Assembly (NCBI GenBank): GCA_019113125.1
Contig: DXIA01000112.1
Coordinates: 1 to 7,756, forward strand
Length of the DNA: 7,756 bases
Source: Candidatus Pygmaiobacter gallistercoris
GTDB lineage: Bacteria; Bacillota; Clostridia; Oscillospirales; Ruminococcaceae
Reading direction: 5' to 3'
Both the position numbers and the translations under genes were made by a program. The notes beneath the pieces were generated by a model. That model saw only the letters and a list, made by a program, of their open reading frames with translations. It had not been told where the DNA came from and made no database searches. Positions 1 through 5,360 of this stretch are shown here, one piece after another; the stretch's first letter is position 1, and each line of letters opens with the position of its first letter.

Positions 1-15
1 AATAAAATAAACAAA

Positions 16-68
16 AATGAAAAAATATTCAAAAAAGTATCGCATAAATATTCAACATAGGTTATAAT
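16..68 (+). promoter_or_regulatory. Amino acid transporter promoter with two ArgR/AhrC-like boxes
   Basis: A perfect -10 (TATAAT) lies at 63-68; the -35 region around 40-45 is poor. Two AT-rich imperfect palindromes lie upstream. Box 1 is 18-31 (tgaaaaaatattca), which on the other strand differs from the ARG-box core TGAATWWWWATTCA at one position. Box 2 is 41-54 (cgcataaatattca), which differs at two. They share the 10-mer aaatattcaa (23-32 and 46-55), so the centres are 23 bp apart, about two helical turns and close to the tandem spacing used by ArgR hexamers. Box 2 covers the -35 position, so arginine-dependent repression is the natural reading. The consensus is established knowledge; regulation here is inference, made plausible by the downstream amino acid permease. 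Confidence 0.55.
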
Positions 69-109
69 GAAACCATTCCAGCAAGGAAGACACAAGGAGG
101 GCGGTTCGA

Positions 110-391
110 TTGGGTATCTGGGAAATCCTGACGCAATACGATCAATATTTTCTGCGAGGGACGCGCACAACAATCCTGATTTCACTGATCACCGTGTTCT
201 TCGGCTTTCTGCCCGGCTGTGTGATCGCACTGCTCCGGCTTTCCAAAAACCGATTGCTCCATGGATTTGCGGGGCTCTACATCACGGTGCTGCGCGGCAC
301 CCCGGTGCTGGTACAGCTCTACATTGTATATTATCAACTTGACTTTATCCCGTTCCCGAAGGTAACGGTGTTGGATGTGGCGCTCGACCGG
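110..391 (+). pseudogene. Polar amino acid ABC transporter permease, 5' fragment
   Basis: This is the N-terminal ~90 residues of a HisM/GlnP-type membrane permease, which with an ATPase and a binding protein imports polar amino acids. The TTG start at 110 is chosen because AAGGAGG at 94-100 sits 9 nt upstream and the encoded start, MGIWEILTQYDQYFLRGT, is typical of the family. Visible features are a first membrane helix at about residues 20-42 and the family motif LRGTPVLVQLYIVYYQ at residues 61-76. Full-length members are about 215-230 aa; the conserved EAA loop (with its EAARSLG-like stretch) and the later helices are missing. Homology stops near residues 90-94 (about 377-391), where the frame continues without a stop into ATPase sequence. 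The fragment cannot form a transporter alone. ArgR-like boxes upstream hint at an arginine or other basic amino acid system, but the substrate is not proven. Confidence 0.8.
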
Positions 392-448
392 GCGCTGGCG
401 ATGGGGCCGGACGTCATGCTCTTCGATGAGCCGACCAGCCTCGATCCT
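380..448 (+). pseudogene. Amino acid ABC transporter ATPase, internal Walker B fragment
   Basis: In the same frame as the permease fragment, about 20 residues match the GlnQ/HisP/ArtP-type ATPase subunit from just after the ABC signature through Walker B to the D-loop. The stretch is [17 protein letters not shown] followed by LDP; family members read [21 protein letters not shown]. The Ala of SALDP is missing, so the second junction falls here. The nucleotide-binding Walker A, Q-loop and signature are all absent. In intact operons this ATPase gene usually lies next to the permease, so an internal deletion spanning the permease 3' end and ATPase 5' end would explain this junction. The left edge is uncertain: GTGGCGCTCGACCGG (377-391) could belong to either parent. 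Confidence 0.8.
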
Positions 449-704
449 GCCCGATGCGCTCGGCCAGTCGGCGGGGGAGCGGGAGGTCAATCTGGTCGCG
501 ATCCTCGACGGCTATTTTGGCCAGGGCGCGCACCACCTGAATGTCAATGTCATGAACCGGCAGGTGCTGATCGACGCGATGGAGCATCCCGAGCTCTACC
601 CCACCCTGACCATCCGGGTGTCGGGTTATGCGGTCAACTTCCATCGTCTCACAAGAGAGCAGCAGCTGGAGGTCATTCATCGCACCTTCCACGAGAGAAT
701 CTGA
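441..704 (+). pseudogene. pflB: Pyruvate formate-lyase C-terminal glycyl radical fragment
   Basis: This is the last 87 codons of pyruvate formate-lyase, which converts pyruvate and CoA to acetyl-CoA and formate in anaerobic metabolism. It lies one frame over from the permease/ATPase reading frame. It begins with SILPDALG, equivalent to E. coli SIVPNALG, and continues through [28 protein letters not shown] and the glycyl radical loop RVSGYAVNF. The radical Gly codon is at 624-626. It ends naturally in TGA at 702-704, directly before a strong terminator. The two active-site cysteines and roughly 660 upstream residues are absent. No ribosome binding site or convincing start precedes the fragment in its own frame, so independent translation as a GrcA (YfiD)-like radical spare part is unlikely. 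It is either a gene remnant or one side of a misassembly. Confidence 0.88.
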
Positions 705-705
705 C

Positions 706-746
706 AAAAAAACGCCGTTTCCGGTAAATCCGGAAACGGCGTTTTT
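706..746. terminator. Bidirectional intrinsic terminator
   Basis: A perfect inverted repeat: the left arm 708-724 (five A, then CGCCGTTTCCGG) pairs with 730-746 (CCGGAAACGGCG, then five T) around a 5-nt loop TAAAT. An A-tract on the left and a T-tract on the right let it work in both directions. It serves the pflB fragment ending at 704 (plus) and the sortase gene ending at 755 (minus). Confidence 0.93.
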
Positions 747-754
747 CAATCCCG

Positions 755-1516
755 TCAGCGGGGGACACAGAGCAGAATATACCGGTCGGCGTCGGAGTAG
801 CCCGCACAGGTGATCAGCGCAATCAGCGGTTCCGCGCCGTCCCAGCGGGTCGCGGCGGAAAAGGTGGAATGGGCGGCGGCATAGTCCGCCATCGCCGCCC
901 GGTTTTCGGCCAGGTCGTACCCGCTGTCCACCCATTGCTCTGCCGGGATATAAAAGCCCGCGACCGGGCAGAGGGTGAAGACCTGCTGCGGGGTCTCGAG
1001 GGTCAGGGTGGGATGCTGGTCGAACCAGCGCGGATCGCTGTAATTTTCGATCAGGGTGAACATCGAGTCGTCGTTCATGTGATGCCCGTAGACCAGTGAG
1101 AGGGCACCGAGAAAATCGCTCTCGCTGCGGTAGTCGAGAAACACCGAACCGCCGATGTTCCAGCGCCCATCCGGCAGCCGGCGCAGATAGTAGTCATTGT
1201 CCGCCGCCTGCATGATCGGATAATCGATGACCGTGCCCGCGCAGCGGATCCAGCCGACCGCATCGGGGTAGCGCTGCTGCAGCAGGGAAAAATCGATGGT
1301 GTGCGGTTCTCCGGCGCTCTCCTCACCAGAGGAATCCGCTGGCTGGGTCATCTCGCTGCGGATCGAATCATAGTTTTTTGCGCTCTGCCGGTAGGCCAGC
1401 AGGATGCTGCCGACCTTGAAAAGGCTGAACAGCGCAACGCCGGCAAGGGTCAGCTCCAGAAGGAGAAACAGCAGATGCCGAAGATTCCGCTTTTGCTTGT
1501 CGTTTGCCTGTTTCAT
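755..1516 (-). CDS. Class B sortase
   Basis: This is a membrane-anchored cysteine transpeptidase that cleaves a C-terminal sorting signal in an exported protein and links it to the cell wall or to a pilus. The protein has 253 aa. The ATG at 1516 is chosen because AGGAGGG (1529-1523) sits 6 nt upstream. A basic N-tail precedes one membrane helix at about residues 12-33, giving the N-in, C-out topology of sortases. The catalytic domain shows VGWI and IDYPIMQ, the YGHHMNDDSMF motif with catalytic His145, catalytic Cys237 in LITC, and Arg245 in the following DRYILL. The usual TLxTC reads ALITC, a mild variation. No protein with an obvious sorting signal lies in the window, so the substrate is unknown. 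It is downstream of the acetyltransferase on the same strand, 73 nt away, with its own strong promoter in between. Confidence 0.92.
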   Translation of the reverse strand: MKQANDKQKRNLRHLLFLLLELTLAGVALFSLFKVGSILLAYRQSAKNYDSIRSEMTQPADSSGEESAGEPHTIDFSLLQQRYPDAVGWIRCAGTVIDYPIMQAADNDYYLRRLPDGRWNIGGSVFLDYRSESDFLGALSLVYGHHMNDDSMFTLIENYSDPRWFDQHPTLTLETPQQVFTLCPVAGFYIPAEQWVDSGYDLAENRAAMADYAAAHSTFSAATRWDGAEPLIALITCAGYSDADRYILLCVPR

Positions 1517-1551
1517 CCGGATCCCTCCTGAGGGGCAAGATCCCCAATGCA

Positions 1552-1580
1552 ATTTTACCAGAGCGCGAATTCCCTGTCAA
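1552..1580 (-). promoter_or_regulatory. Sigma-A promoter of the sortase gene
   Basis: Read on the minus strand, this is a perfect -35 TTGACA (1580-1575), a 17-bp spacer and -10 TAAAAT (1557-1552). Transcription would start near 1545, giving a leader of about 30 nt before the sortase ATG at 1516. The promoter fits between the acetyltransferase stop codon and the sortase RBS, so the sortase can be expressed separately from the upstream genes. Confidence 0.82.
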
Positions 1581-1589
1581 TCCGGCGGA

Positions 1590-2183
1590 TCAGAAGGTAA
1601 TCCGGTCTGGGGCGACCCGGTCCGCCTCGGTCACCGGCCGGATCGGGCGGCAGGGGGCGCCGGCGGCGACCATCCCGGCGGGAATGTCGTGGGTGACCAC
1701 GCTGCCCGCGCCGATGACCGCCCCCTTTCCGATGGTCACCCCGCCGCAGACCACCGCGTTGGCGCCGATCCAGACGTTCTCCTCCAGCGTGATCGGGGCG
1801 GAGGTGCCGATCCCCTGCGAGCGCTGCTGCGGGTCCACCGAGTGGCCGGAGCAGGCCAGACACACGCCCGGGGCGATGAAGGCGCCCGCGCCGATCTCGA
1901 CCGGCGAGGTGTCCAGAATGACGCAGTTGTAGTTGATGACGGTCAGGCCGTGGGTGTGGATGTTGAACCCGTAGTCACAGTGAAAGGTCGGCTCGACAAA
2001 GGTCAGTGGATGGCAGCTGCCGAACAGCTGCTCGAGCAGCTCCCGCCGCCGCTCCGGCTGATCGGGCGGGGTCTGGTTGTACTCCCAGCAGAGCCGCTGC
2101 GCGTTCTGCTTGAGCTCGGGTGGAATGTTGAGATTCTGCCCGATATATGCCTCGGGCCGGGTCAGGATTGCCTTGTAATCCAT
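1590..2183 (-). CDS. Maltose/galactoside-type O-acetyltransferase (left-handed beta helix)
   Basis: The 197-aa cytoplasmic enzyme belongs to the Maa/LacA/NodL family, which moves acetyl from acetyl-CoA to a sugar hydroxyl. The N-terminal helical Mac domain covers about residues 1-55. It is followed by the family stretch FHCDYGFNIH (67-76), the NYNCVILD segment (84-91) and hexapeptide repeats such as VEIGAGAFIAPGV, VWIGANAVVCGGVTIGKGAVIGAGSVV. The catalytic His is His114 in CSGHSVD. Length is normal for the family. The ATG at 2183 has AGGGAG at 2194-2189; this overlaps the TAG stop of the upstream ATPase gene, suggesting translational coupling in one operon. The true acceptor sugar cannot be told from sequence; many members act on glycosides or surface polysaccharide precursors. 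Confidence 0.92.
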   Translation of the reverse strand: MDYKAILTRPEAYIGQNLNIPPELKQNAQRLCWEYNQTPPDQPERRRELLEQLFGSCHPLTFVEPTFHCDYGFNIHTHGLTVINYNCVILDTSPVEIGAGAFIAPGVCLACSGHSVDPQQRSQGIGTSAPITLEENVWIGANAVVCGGVTIGKGAVIGAGSVVTHDIPAGMVAAGAPCRPIRPVTEADRVAPDRITF

Positions 2184-2192
2184 ACATACTCC

Positions 2193-3899
2193 CTATTTCA
2201 AATTCAGGTTGCGGTAGCGGTTCAGACAGGCAAAGATCTCCTGCGGCCGCGGCCGGGCGAGAAACGCGACGGCGCGATCCGACTCACACAGGGCCTCGAG
2301 TCCCCGTTGGTCCATCAGCGCCTCGAGCGCCGCCACCAGCTGCCGCATCGCCCTTTTGCCGTCCATCAGCCGCTGCTCGGCATAGACAAGACAGCGGCCG
2401 AGCGCCGCGGTCTGCTCGGGATCGGCAAGCTGCTCCACACAGCGCAGATCCAGCGGCTGGCGCCCGATTGCGAGCTCCCGCTGCCCGACCACCTTGAGCT
2501 TGAGCCGCTCTCTGCCCGAGAACTCCGGCGAGGGCAGCGGCGCGCGCGCAAAGCGGGGCGGCTGGGCAGGCGGCAGCGGCGCAGGGGAGAAGGGGACCGC
2601 CGCCGCCTCCCGTTTGGCCGGCGCGGTGATCTCCCGCGGCAGATACTGCTCCATCTGGATGACCCGGTCGGCGACATGAAAAAAGGCCCCCGAGCTGCCC
2701 GCAACCAGAATCGTCGAGATCCCCCAGCGGTCATACAACTCCCGCACCCGGTCGAAGAACGGGGTGATCGGTTCCATCTGCCGGCAAACCACCCGCTGCA
2801 TCAGCTCATCCCGCACCATAAAGTTGGTGGCGCTGGTGTCCTCATCGATCAGCAGCAGCCGGCTGCCGGCCTCGACCGCCTCGATCAGGTTTGCCGCCTG
2901 TGAGGTGCTGCCGCTGGCGTCCTCGGTGGAAAAACGGACGGTGTCCTTGCCGCCCGGCAGATCGTGGATGAAGGCGGAGATGTCGGTGCAGCGCACGCTG
3001 CGCCCGTCCTCGGCCCGGATCTTGACCGCGGTGTCGTCGGTGATGACGTACTCCCGTCCATCTCCCGCGATGTGGTTGTAAACCCCCTCTTCCAGCGCCC
3101 GCAGCAGGGTGGATTTGCCGTGATAGCCGCCGCCGACAATCAGGGTGATGCCGCGCGGGATCCCCATCCCGGTGATGCCCCCGCGGTGGGGCAGGGTGAG
3201 GGTGACCTCCAGTTCCTTCGGTGCGCGGAAAGGCACCGCGTCCCGCATCGGCCGGGCCGAGATGCCGGAGGCGCGGGGCAGGATGCTGCCGTTTGCCACA
3301 AAGGCGCAAAGCCCCTGTTCTTTCAGCGCCGTGCGGATCGCCTGCTGATCCTCCGCGAGATCCGCCACCGCCTGCAGCCGGGCGGGGTCCCAGCTGCGGT
3401 AGCACAGCGACCGCTGCACACAGCGGGGCAGCAGGTCAAAGAGAATCTTCTCAAGCTCTCCGGCATTGATGGTCCGCCCATTGGCGGGAAAACCGACCTC
3501 CAGCCGCAGCACAAGATCCCCGCTGGCCGGATCGATCCGGCAGGCGGTCCGCTCGAGTACCTGCGGACCGCACCGACTGACCGAGACAAGACCGCTGTGC
3601 CCCGATCCCTTCGCCTCAAAAGAGACCTCCCGCGCAAGCTCGCCAAACCGGCGCAGCAGCGCATCCGCCAGCGCGGTCCGCTGGCAGGGCAGCCGGTAGA
3701 GCGCTGCGGGAAATCCGGCCTCGCTCCCCCGCAGCCGGATGCTCAGCCGGGATGGGGAGGCAAACGGATCCCCCTGCACGTGATCGATCGAGAGCAGATA
3801 TTCGGGAAATTGATAACTGCCTCGTGTCTCCTTGTAAGCGGGATACCCCCTGTGATCGATCCGGGCGAGCAGCCCTTTCAGCTCATTTGCACTTTGCAT
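2193..3899 (-). CDS. Predicted ATPase of the ABC class (PF09818/COG3044 type)
   Basis: This 568-aa cytoplasmic protein is recognised as the ABC_ATPase family. An N-terminal family-specific region (about 1-245) precedes Walker A GGGYHGKST (256-264), a signature-like ASGSTSQAAN (328-337), and Walker B ending in LLLIDEDTSATNF (348-360, Asp352/Glu353). A Pro/Ala-rich linker (about 426-460) leads to a helical C-terminal domain. There are no membrane segments, so it is not a transporter subunit. The cellular role of bacterial members is not established; a trypanosome relative, MRB1590, is described as an RNA-binding mitochondrial factor, so nucleic acid binding is possible. The ATG at 3899 is supported by GGAGGG at 3913-3908, 8 nt upstream. 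It is the first gene of the minus-strand operon and is transcribed away from the TetR gene. Confidence 0.9.
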   Translation of the reverse strand: MQSANELKGLLARIDHRGYPAYKETRGSYQFPEYLLSIDHVQGDPFASPSRLSIRLRGSEAGFPAALYRLPCQRTALADALLRRFGELAREVSFEAKGSGHSGLVSVSRCGPQVLERTACRIDPASGDLVLRLEVGFPANGRTINAGELEKILFDLLPRCVQRSLCYRSWDPARLQAVADLAEDQQAIRTALKEQGLCAFVANGSILPRASGISARPMRDAVPFRAPKELEVTLTLPHRGGITGMGIPRGITLIVGGGYHGKSTLLRALEEGVYNHIAGDGREYVITDDTAVKIRAEDGRSVRCTDISAFIHDLPGGKDTVRFSTEDASGSTSQAANLIEAVEAGSRLLLIDEDTSATNFMVRDELMQRVVCRQMEPITPFFDRVRELYDRWGISTILVAGSSGAFFHVADRVIQMEQYLPREITAPAKREAAAVPFSPAPLPPAQPPRFARAPLPSPEFSGRERLKLKVVGQRELAIGRQPLDLRCVEQLADPEQTAALGRCLVYAEQRLMDGKRAMRQLVAALEALMDQRGLEALCESDRAVAFLARPRPQEIFACLNRYRNLNLK

Positions 3900-3946
3900 G
3901 GACCTTTCCCTCCGGTTTTGCCGTCAGATTTTTGGCAGACAGTCTG

Positions 3947-3975
3947 AGCATACCCCTTTTCCCGCCGGTTGTCAA
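3947..3975 (-). promoter_or_regulatory. Sigma-A promoter of the ATPase-acetyltransferase operon
   Basis: On the minus strand, a perfect -35 TTGACA (3975-3970), a 17-bp spacer and -10 TATGCT (3952-3947). The start site would be near 3940, giving a leader of about 40 nt before the ATG at 3899. The -35 lies about 44 bp from the TetR operator, so direct steric repression of this promoter by the same palindrome is possible only by looping or a larger complex. Confidence 0.75.
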
Positions 3976-3994
3976 AATTTTGAGGGGGGAATGG

Positions 3995-4023
3995 TTGCGC
4001 CAAGCGAGCTGTTCTGATAAAAT
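3995..4023 (+). promoter_or_regulatory. Promoter of the TetR-family gene
   Basis: The -10 TAAAAT (4018-4023) follows, at 17 bp, a weak -35 TTGCGC (3995-4000). The -10 overlaps the left end of the inverted repeat at 4019-4054, and the predicted start near 4030 falls inside it. This is the arrangement expected for an autorepressed regulator. Confidence 0.6.
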
Positions 4024-4054
4024 AAATACAAATATATCAATTTGTATTTATTTT
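4019..4054. promoter_or_regulatory. Perfect 15-bp inverted repeat, likely TetR operator
   Basis: The left arm 4019-4033 (aaaataaatacaaat) and right arm 4040-4054 (atttgtatttatttt) are exact complements around a 6-nt centre (atatca). The site lies over the -10 and start of the TetR gene and just before its RBS. TetR-family dimers bind such palindromes and commonly control their own gene. Binding by this protein is inference. At the RNA level the same sequence could form an AU hairpin near the 5' end of the transcript. Confidence 0.75.
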
Positions 4055-4069
4055 GGGAGAGGATAGAGA

Positions 4070-4693
4070 ATGCCAAAGGTCGGATATTCTGAGGAGGAGC
4101 GGGAACAGATTCGTCAAATGCTGGTCACAACGGCCCTGGACCTGATGGCAAAACAGGGGATTCGGCACACGACACTGGAACAGGTTTACAGCGCGGTCGG
4201 AATTTCCCGAAGTTTCTTTTACAGTTTTTTTGCGACCAAGGAGGATCTGATTGTCGAAACACTCTATCAGCAGCAGCCGAAAATCCTCGCCTACGCGCGC
4301 CGCCTGATGGAGGACCCGTCGCTTGACTGGCGGGAAGGGGTGCGCAGCTTTCTTTCTGCCTGCTGCTATGGTGAGCGCAGCGGCATTGCGGTGATGACGG
4401 TGGAGGACCAACAGCTGCTTTTTTCGAGGTTGTCACAGGAAAGCCGCCGGACCTTTCGACAACGCCAGCGCCAGCTTTTCGGTCAGCTGCTGGAGTGCTT
4501 TGGCGTCCGGGCGAGCAACGCGCGAATTGATCTTTTTACCAACATCAGTCTGACCGCGATGATTGTGCGCCACGCAATCCCGGATACTTTGCCGTTTTTT
4601 GTGCCGCAGGCAGCGGAAGAAACGGTCCGTTTTCAGATTGAGGCAATTTTGAATACCTTGGAACAGATGCGCAAGGAATCTCTCCAATCATAG
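4070..4693 (+). CDS. TetR/AcrR-family transcriptional regulator
   Basis: This 207-aa DNA-binding protein probably acts as a ligand-responsive repressor. Residues 12-62 form the TetR N-terminal domain: helix 1 (LVTTALDLMAKQGI), then the helix-turn-helix TTLEQVYSAVGISRSFFYSFF (34-54) and TKEDLI. The recognition helix SRSFFYSFF resembles the family's SxGTLYHYF but has bulky Phe residues. The C-terminal ~140 residues are a divergent ligand/dimer domain in which I cannot identify the ligand. The ATG at 4070 is preceded by GGGAGAGGA (4055-4063), about 6 nt away. The gene is divergent from the ATPase operon and monocistronic, ending at an intrinsic terminator. Autoregulation through the adjacent palindrome is the most likely control; the neighbouring operon is a candidate target. 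Confidence 0.92.
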   Translation: MPKVGYSEEEREQIRQMLVTTALDLMAKQGIRHTTLEQVYSAVGISRSFFYSFFATKEDLIVETLYQQQPKILAYARRLMEDPSLDWREGVRSFLSACCYGERSGIAVMTVEDQQLLFSRLSQESRRTFRQRQRQLFGQLLECFGVRASNARIDLFTNISLTAMIVRHAIPDTLPFFVPQAAEETVRFQIEAILNTLEQMRKESLQS

Positions 4694-4737
4694 GGATCTT
4701 GCCGGCAGAGCGGCGGCGCGGCCGGCTTTTTTATCCC
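4693..4737 (+). terminator. Intrinsic terminator after the TetR gene
   Basis: GC-rich hairpin with arms GCCGGC at 4701-4706 and 4721-4726 around a 14-nt GC-rich loop, followed by six T (4727-4732). An outer GGGAT (4693-4697) / ATCCC (4733-4737) pair brackets the structure. It directly follows the TAG stop codon. Confidence 0.82.
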
Positions 4738-4770
4738 CACAATAAACACAAAACAGACAAAAAGTTTTTA

Positions 4771-4814
4771 TTTTTGACAAATCGTGTGTCGCGCGGCGCA
4801 GCCGCGTCAAAAAG
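4771..4814 (+). repeat. Nested inverted repeats in the leader of the 161-aa protein gene
   Basis: An outer repeat TTTTTGAC (4771-4778) pairs exactly with GTCAAAAA (4806-4813). Inside it, CGCGGC (4792-4797) and GCCGCG (4801-4806) form a 6-bp stem with a GCA triloop. The inner right arm and outer right arm share G4806, so the two structures compete or stack. The block lies 7 bp before the RBS at 4821-4827. It may be an operator or an mRNA structure affecting translation. TTGACA at 4774-4779 looks like a -35, but no -10 is found at the right distance, so the true promoter is not identified. Confidence 0.5.
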
Positions 4815-4833
4815 TATAGCAGGAGGTAAAAAG

Positions 4834-5319
4834 ATGGGATTATTCAGCGGATGGTTCAAAGGACCGAAAATCGACACAGCCAAGAGCGAGGCAAATGCAA
4901 AAAAGATGCGCGCACTTTTCGACCAAGCGGTGCAGAACGGGCAGGAGTATCGGCTGATCTTCGGCTACACCGAGGATGTCAGCCGGTTTAACTACGGTTT
5001 CGTGCACGGCAGCAAGACGAAAATCGGCAATCTGATTGTCGGCTGGAACGAGGCGGCCCAGACCATTGTGGTGGTGCCGACGGTGCCGGATCTCTCGGGC
5101 TGCGGAGAGCCCGTGTTTTATCGCAGAGAAGAGATCCTCAAGGCCTATCGCAACCGGTATCCCACCGACGCATTCGTCATCTATCCCGACCGAAAGGGCT
5201 ATCTTGCAATCAATGCCTATGATTGGCTGGATGATGAAAAGCTCTATGTCTATCTGGAACAGGAGCAGGAGCTGGCCGCTTTTACCGCATTTTTCACCGA
5301 GCGGTTTGCCAAGAAATAA
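4834..5319 (+). CDS. Hypothetical soluble protein, 161 aa
   Basis: I do not recognise this protein. The reading frame is open from further upstream, but the ATG at 4834 is chosen because AGGAGGT (4821-4827) sits 6 nt before it; the upstream part is terminator and leader sequence. The N-terminus MGLFSGWFKGPK is short and amphipathic rather than a signal peptide, and there is no membrane segment. A charged helix (about residues 17-36) is followed by a mixed alpha/beta region with predicted strands (YRLIFGY, NLIVGW, TIVVVPTV, AFVIYP, YLAINAYDWL), then an acidic, aromatic C-terminal helix. The pattern suggests a small compact cytoplasmic domain. It stands alone between a terminator and a convergent gene, so context gives no function. 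Clean RBS, terminator and codon pattern support a real gene. Confidence 0.8.
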   Translation: MGLFSGWFKGPKIDTAKSEANAKKMRALFDQAVQNGQEYRLIFGYTEDVSRFNYGFVHGSKTKIGNLIVGWNEAAQTIVVVPTVPDLSGCGEPVFYRREEILKAYRNRYPTDAFVIYPDRKGYLAINAYDWLDDEKLYVYLEQEQELAAFTAFFTERFAKK

Positions 5320-5360
5320 AAAAACAGGAGCGGAACACAGCATGCTGTGTTCCGCTCTTT
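5317..5360. terminator. Bidirectional terminator between convergent genes
   Basis: A perfect palindrome with 15-bp arms: 5328-5342 (gagcggaacacagca) and 5343-5357 (tgctgtgttccgctc); the real loop would be the central 4 nt. On the minus strand it is followed by seven T (complement of 5318-5324), a strong terminator for the LD-carboxypeptidase gene. On the plus strand only TTT follows, so it is weaker for the 161-aa gene. Confidence 0.9.

Noticed and set aside
375..704. Autonomous GrcA (YfiD)-like glycyl radical protein
   Set aside because: The frame contains the right C-terminal domain, but the ATG at 375 has no RBS, its first ~22 residues are out-of-frame ATPase sequence, and no promoter serves it separately. 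Treated as a pyruvate formate-lyase remnant.
1404..2903. Long plus-strand open frame of 499 codons
   Set aside because: It lies opposite the sortase, acetyltransferase and ATPase genes, which have clear family motifs and RBSs. Its translation is Arg/Pro/Gly-rich without recognisable domains; long antisense frames are common in GC-rich genes.
2964..3947. Plus-strand open frame of 327 codons
   Set aside because: Antisense shadow of the PF09818 ATPase; no RBS, no domain, and it runs across that gene's promoter.
4699..4833. N-terminal extension of the 161-aa protein from an upstream start
   Set aside because: That stretch holds the TetR gene's terminator and inverted repeats, and the ATG at 4834 has an ideal RBS.
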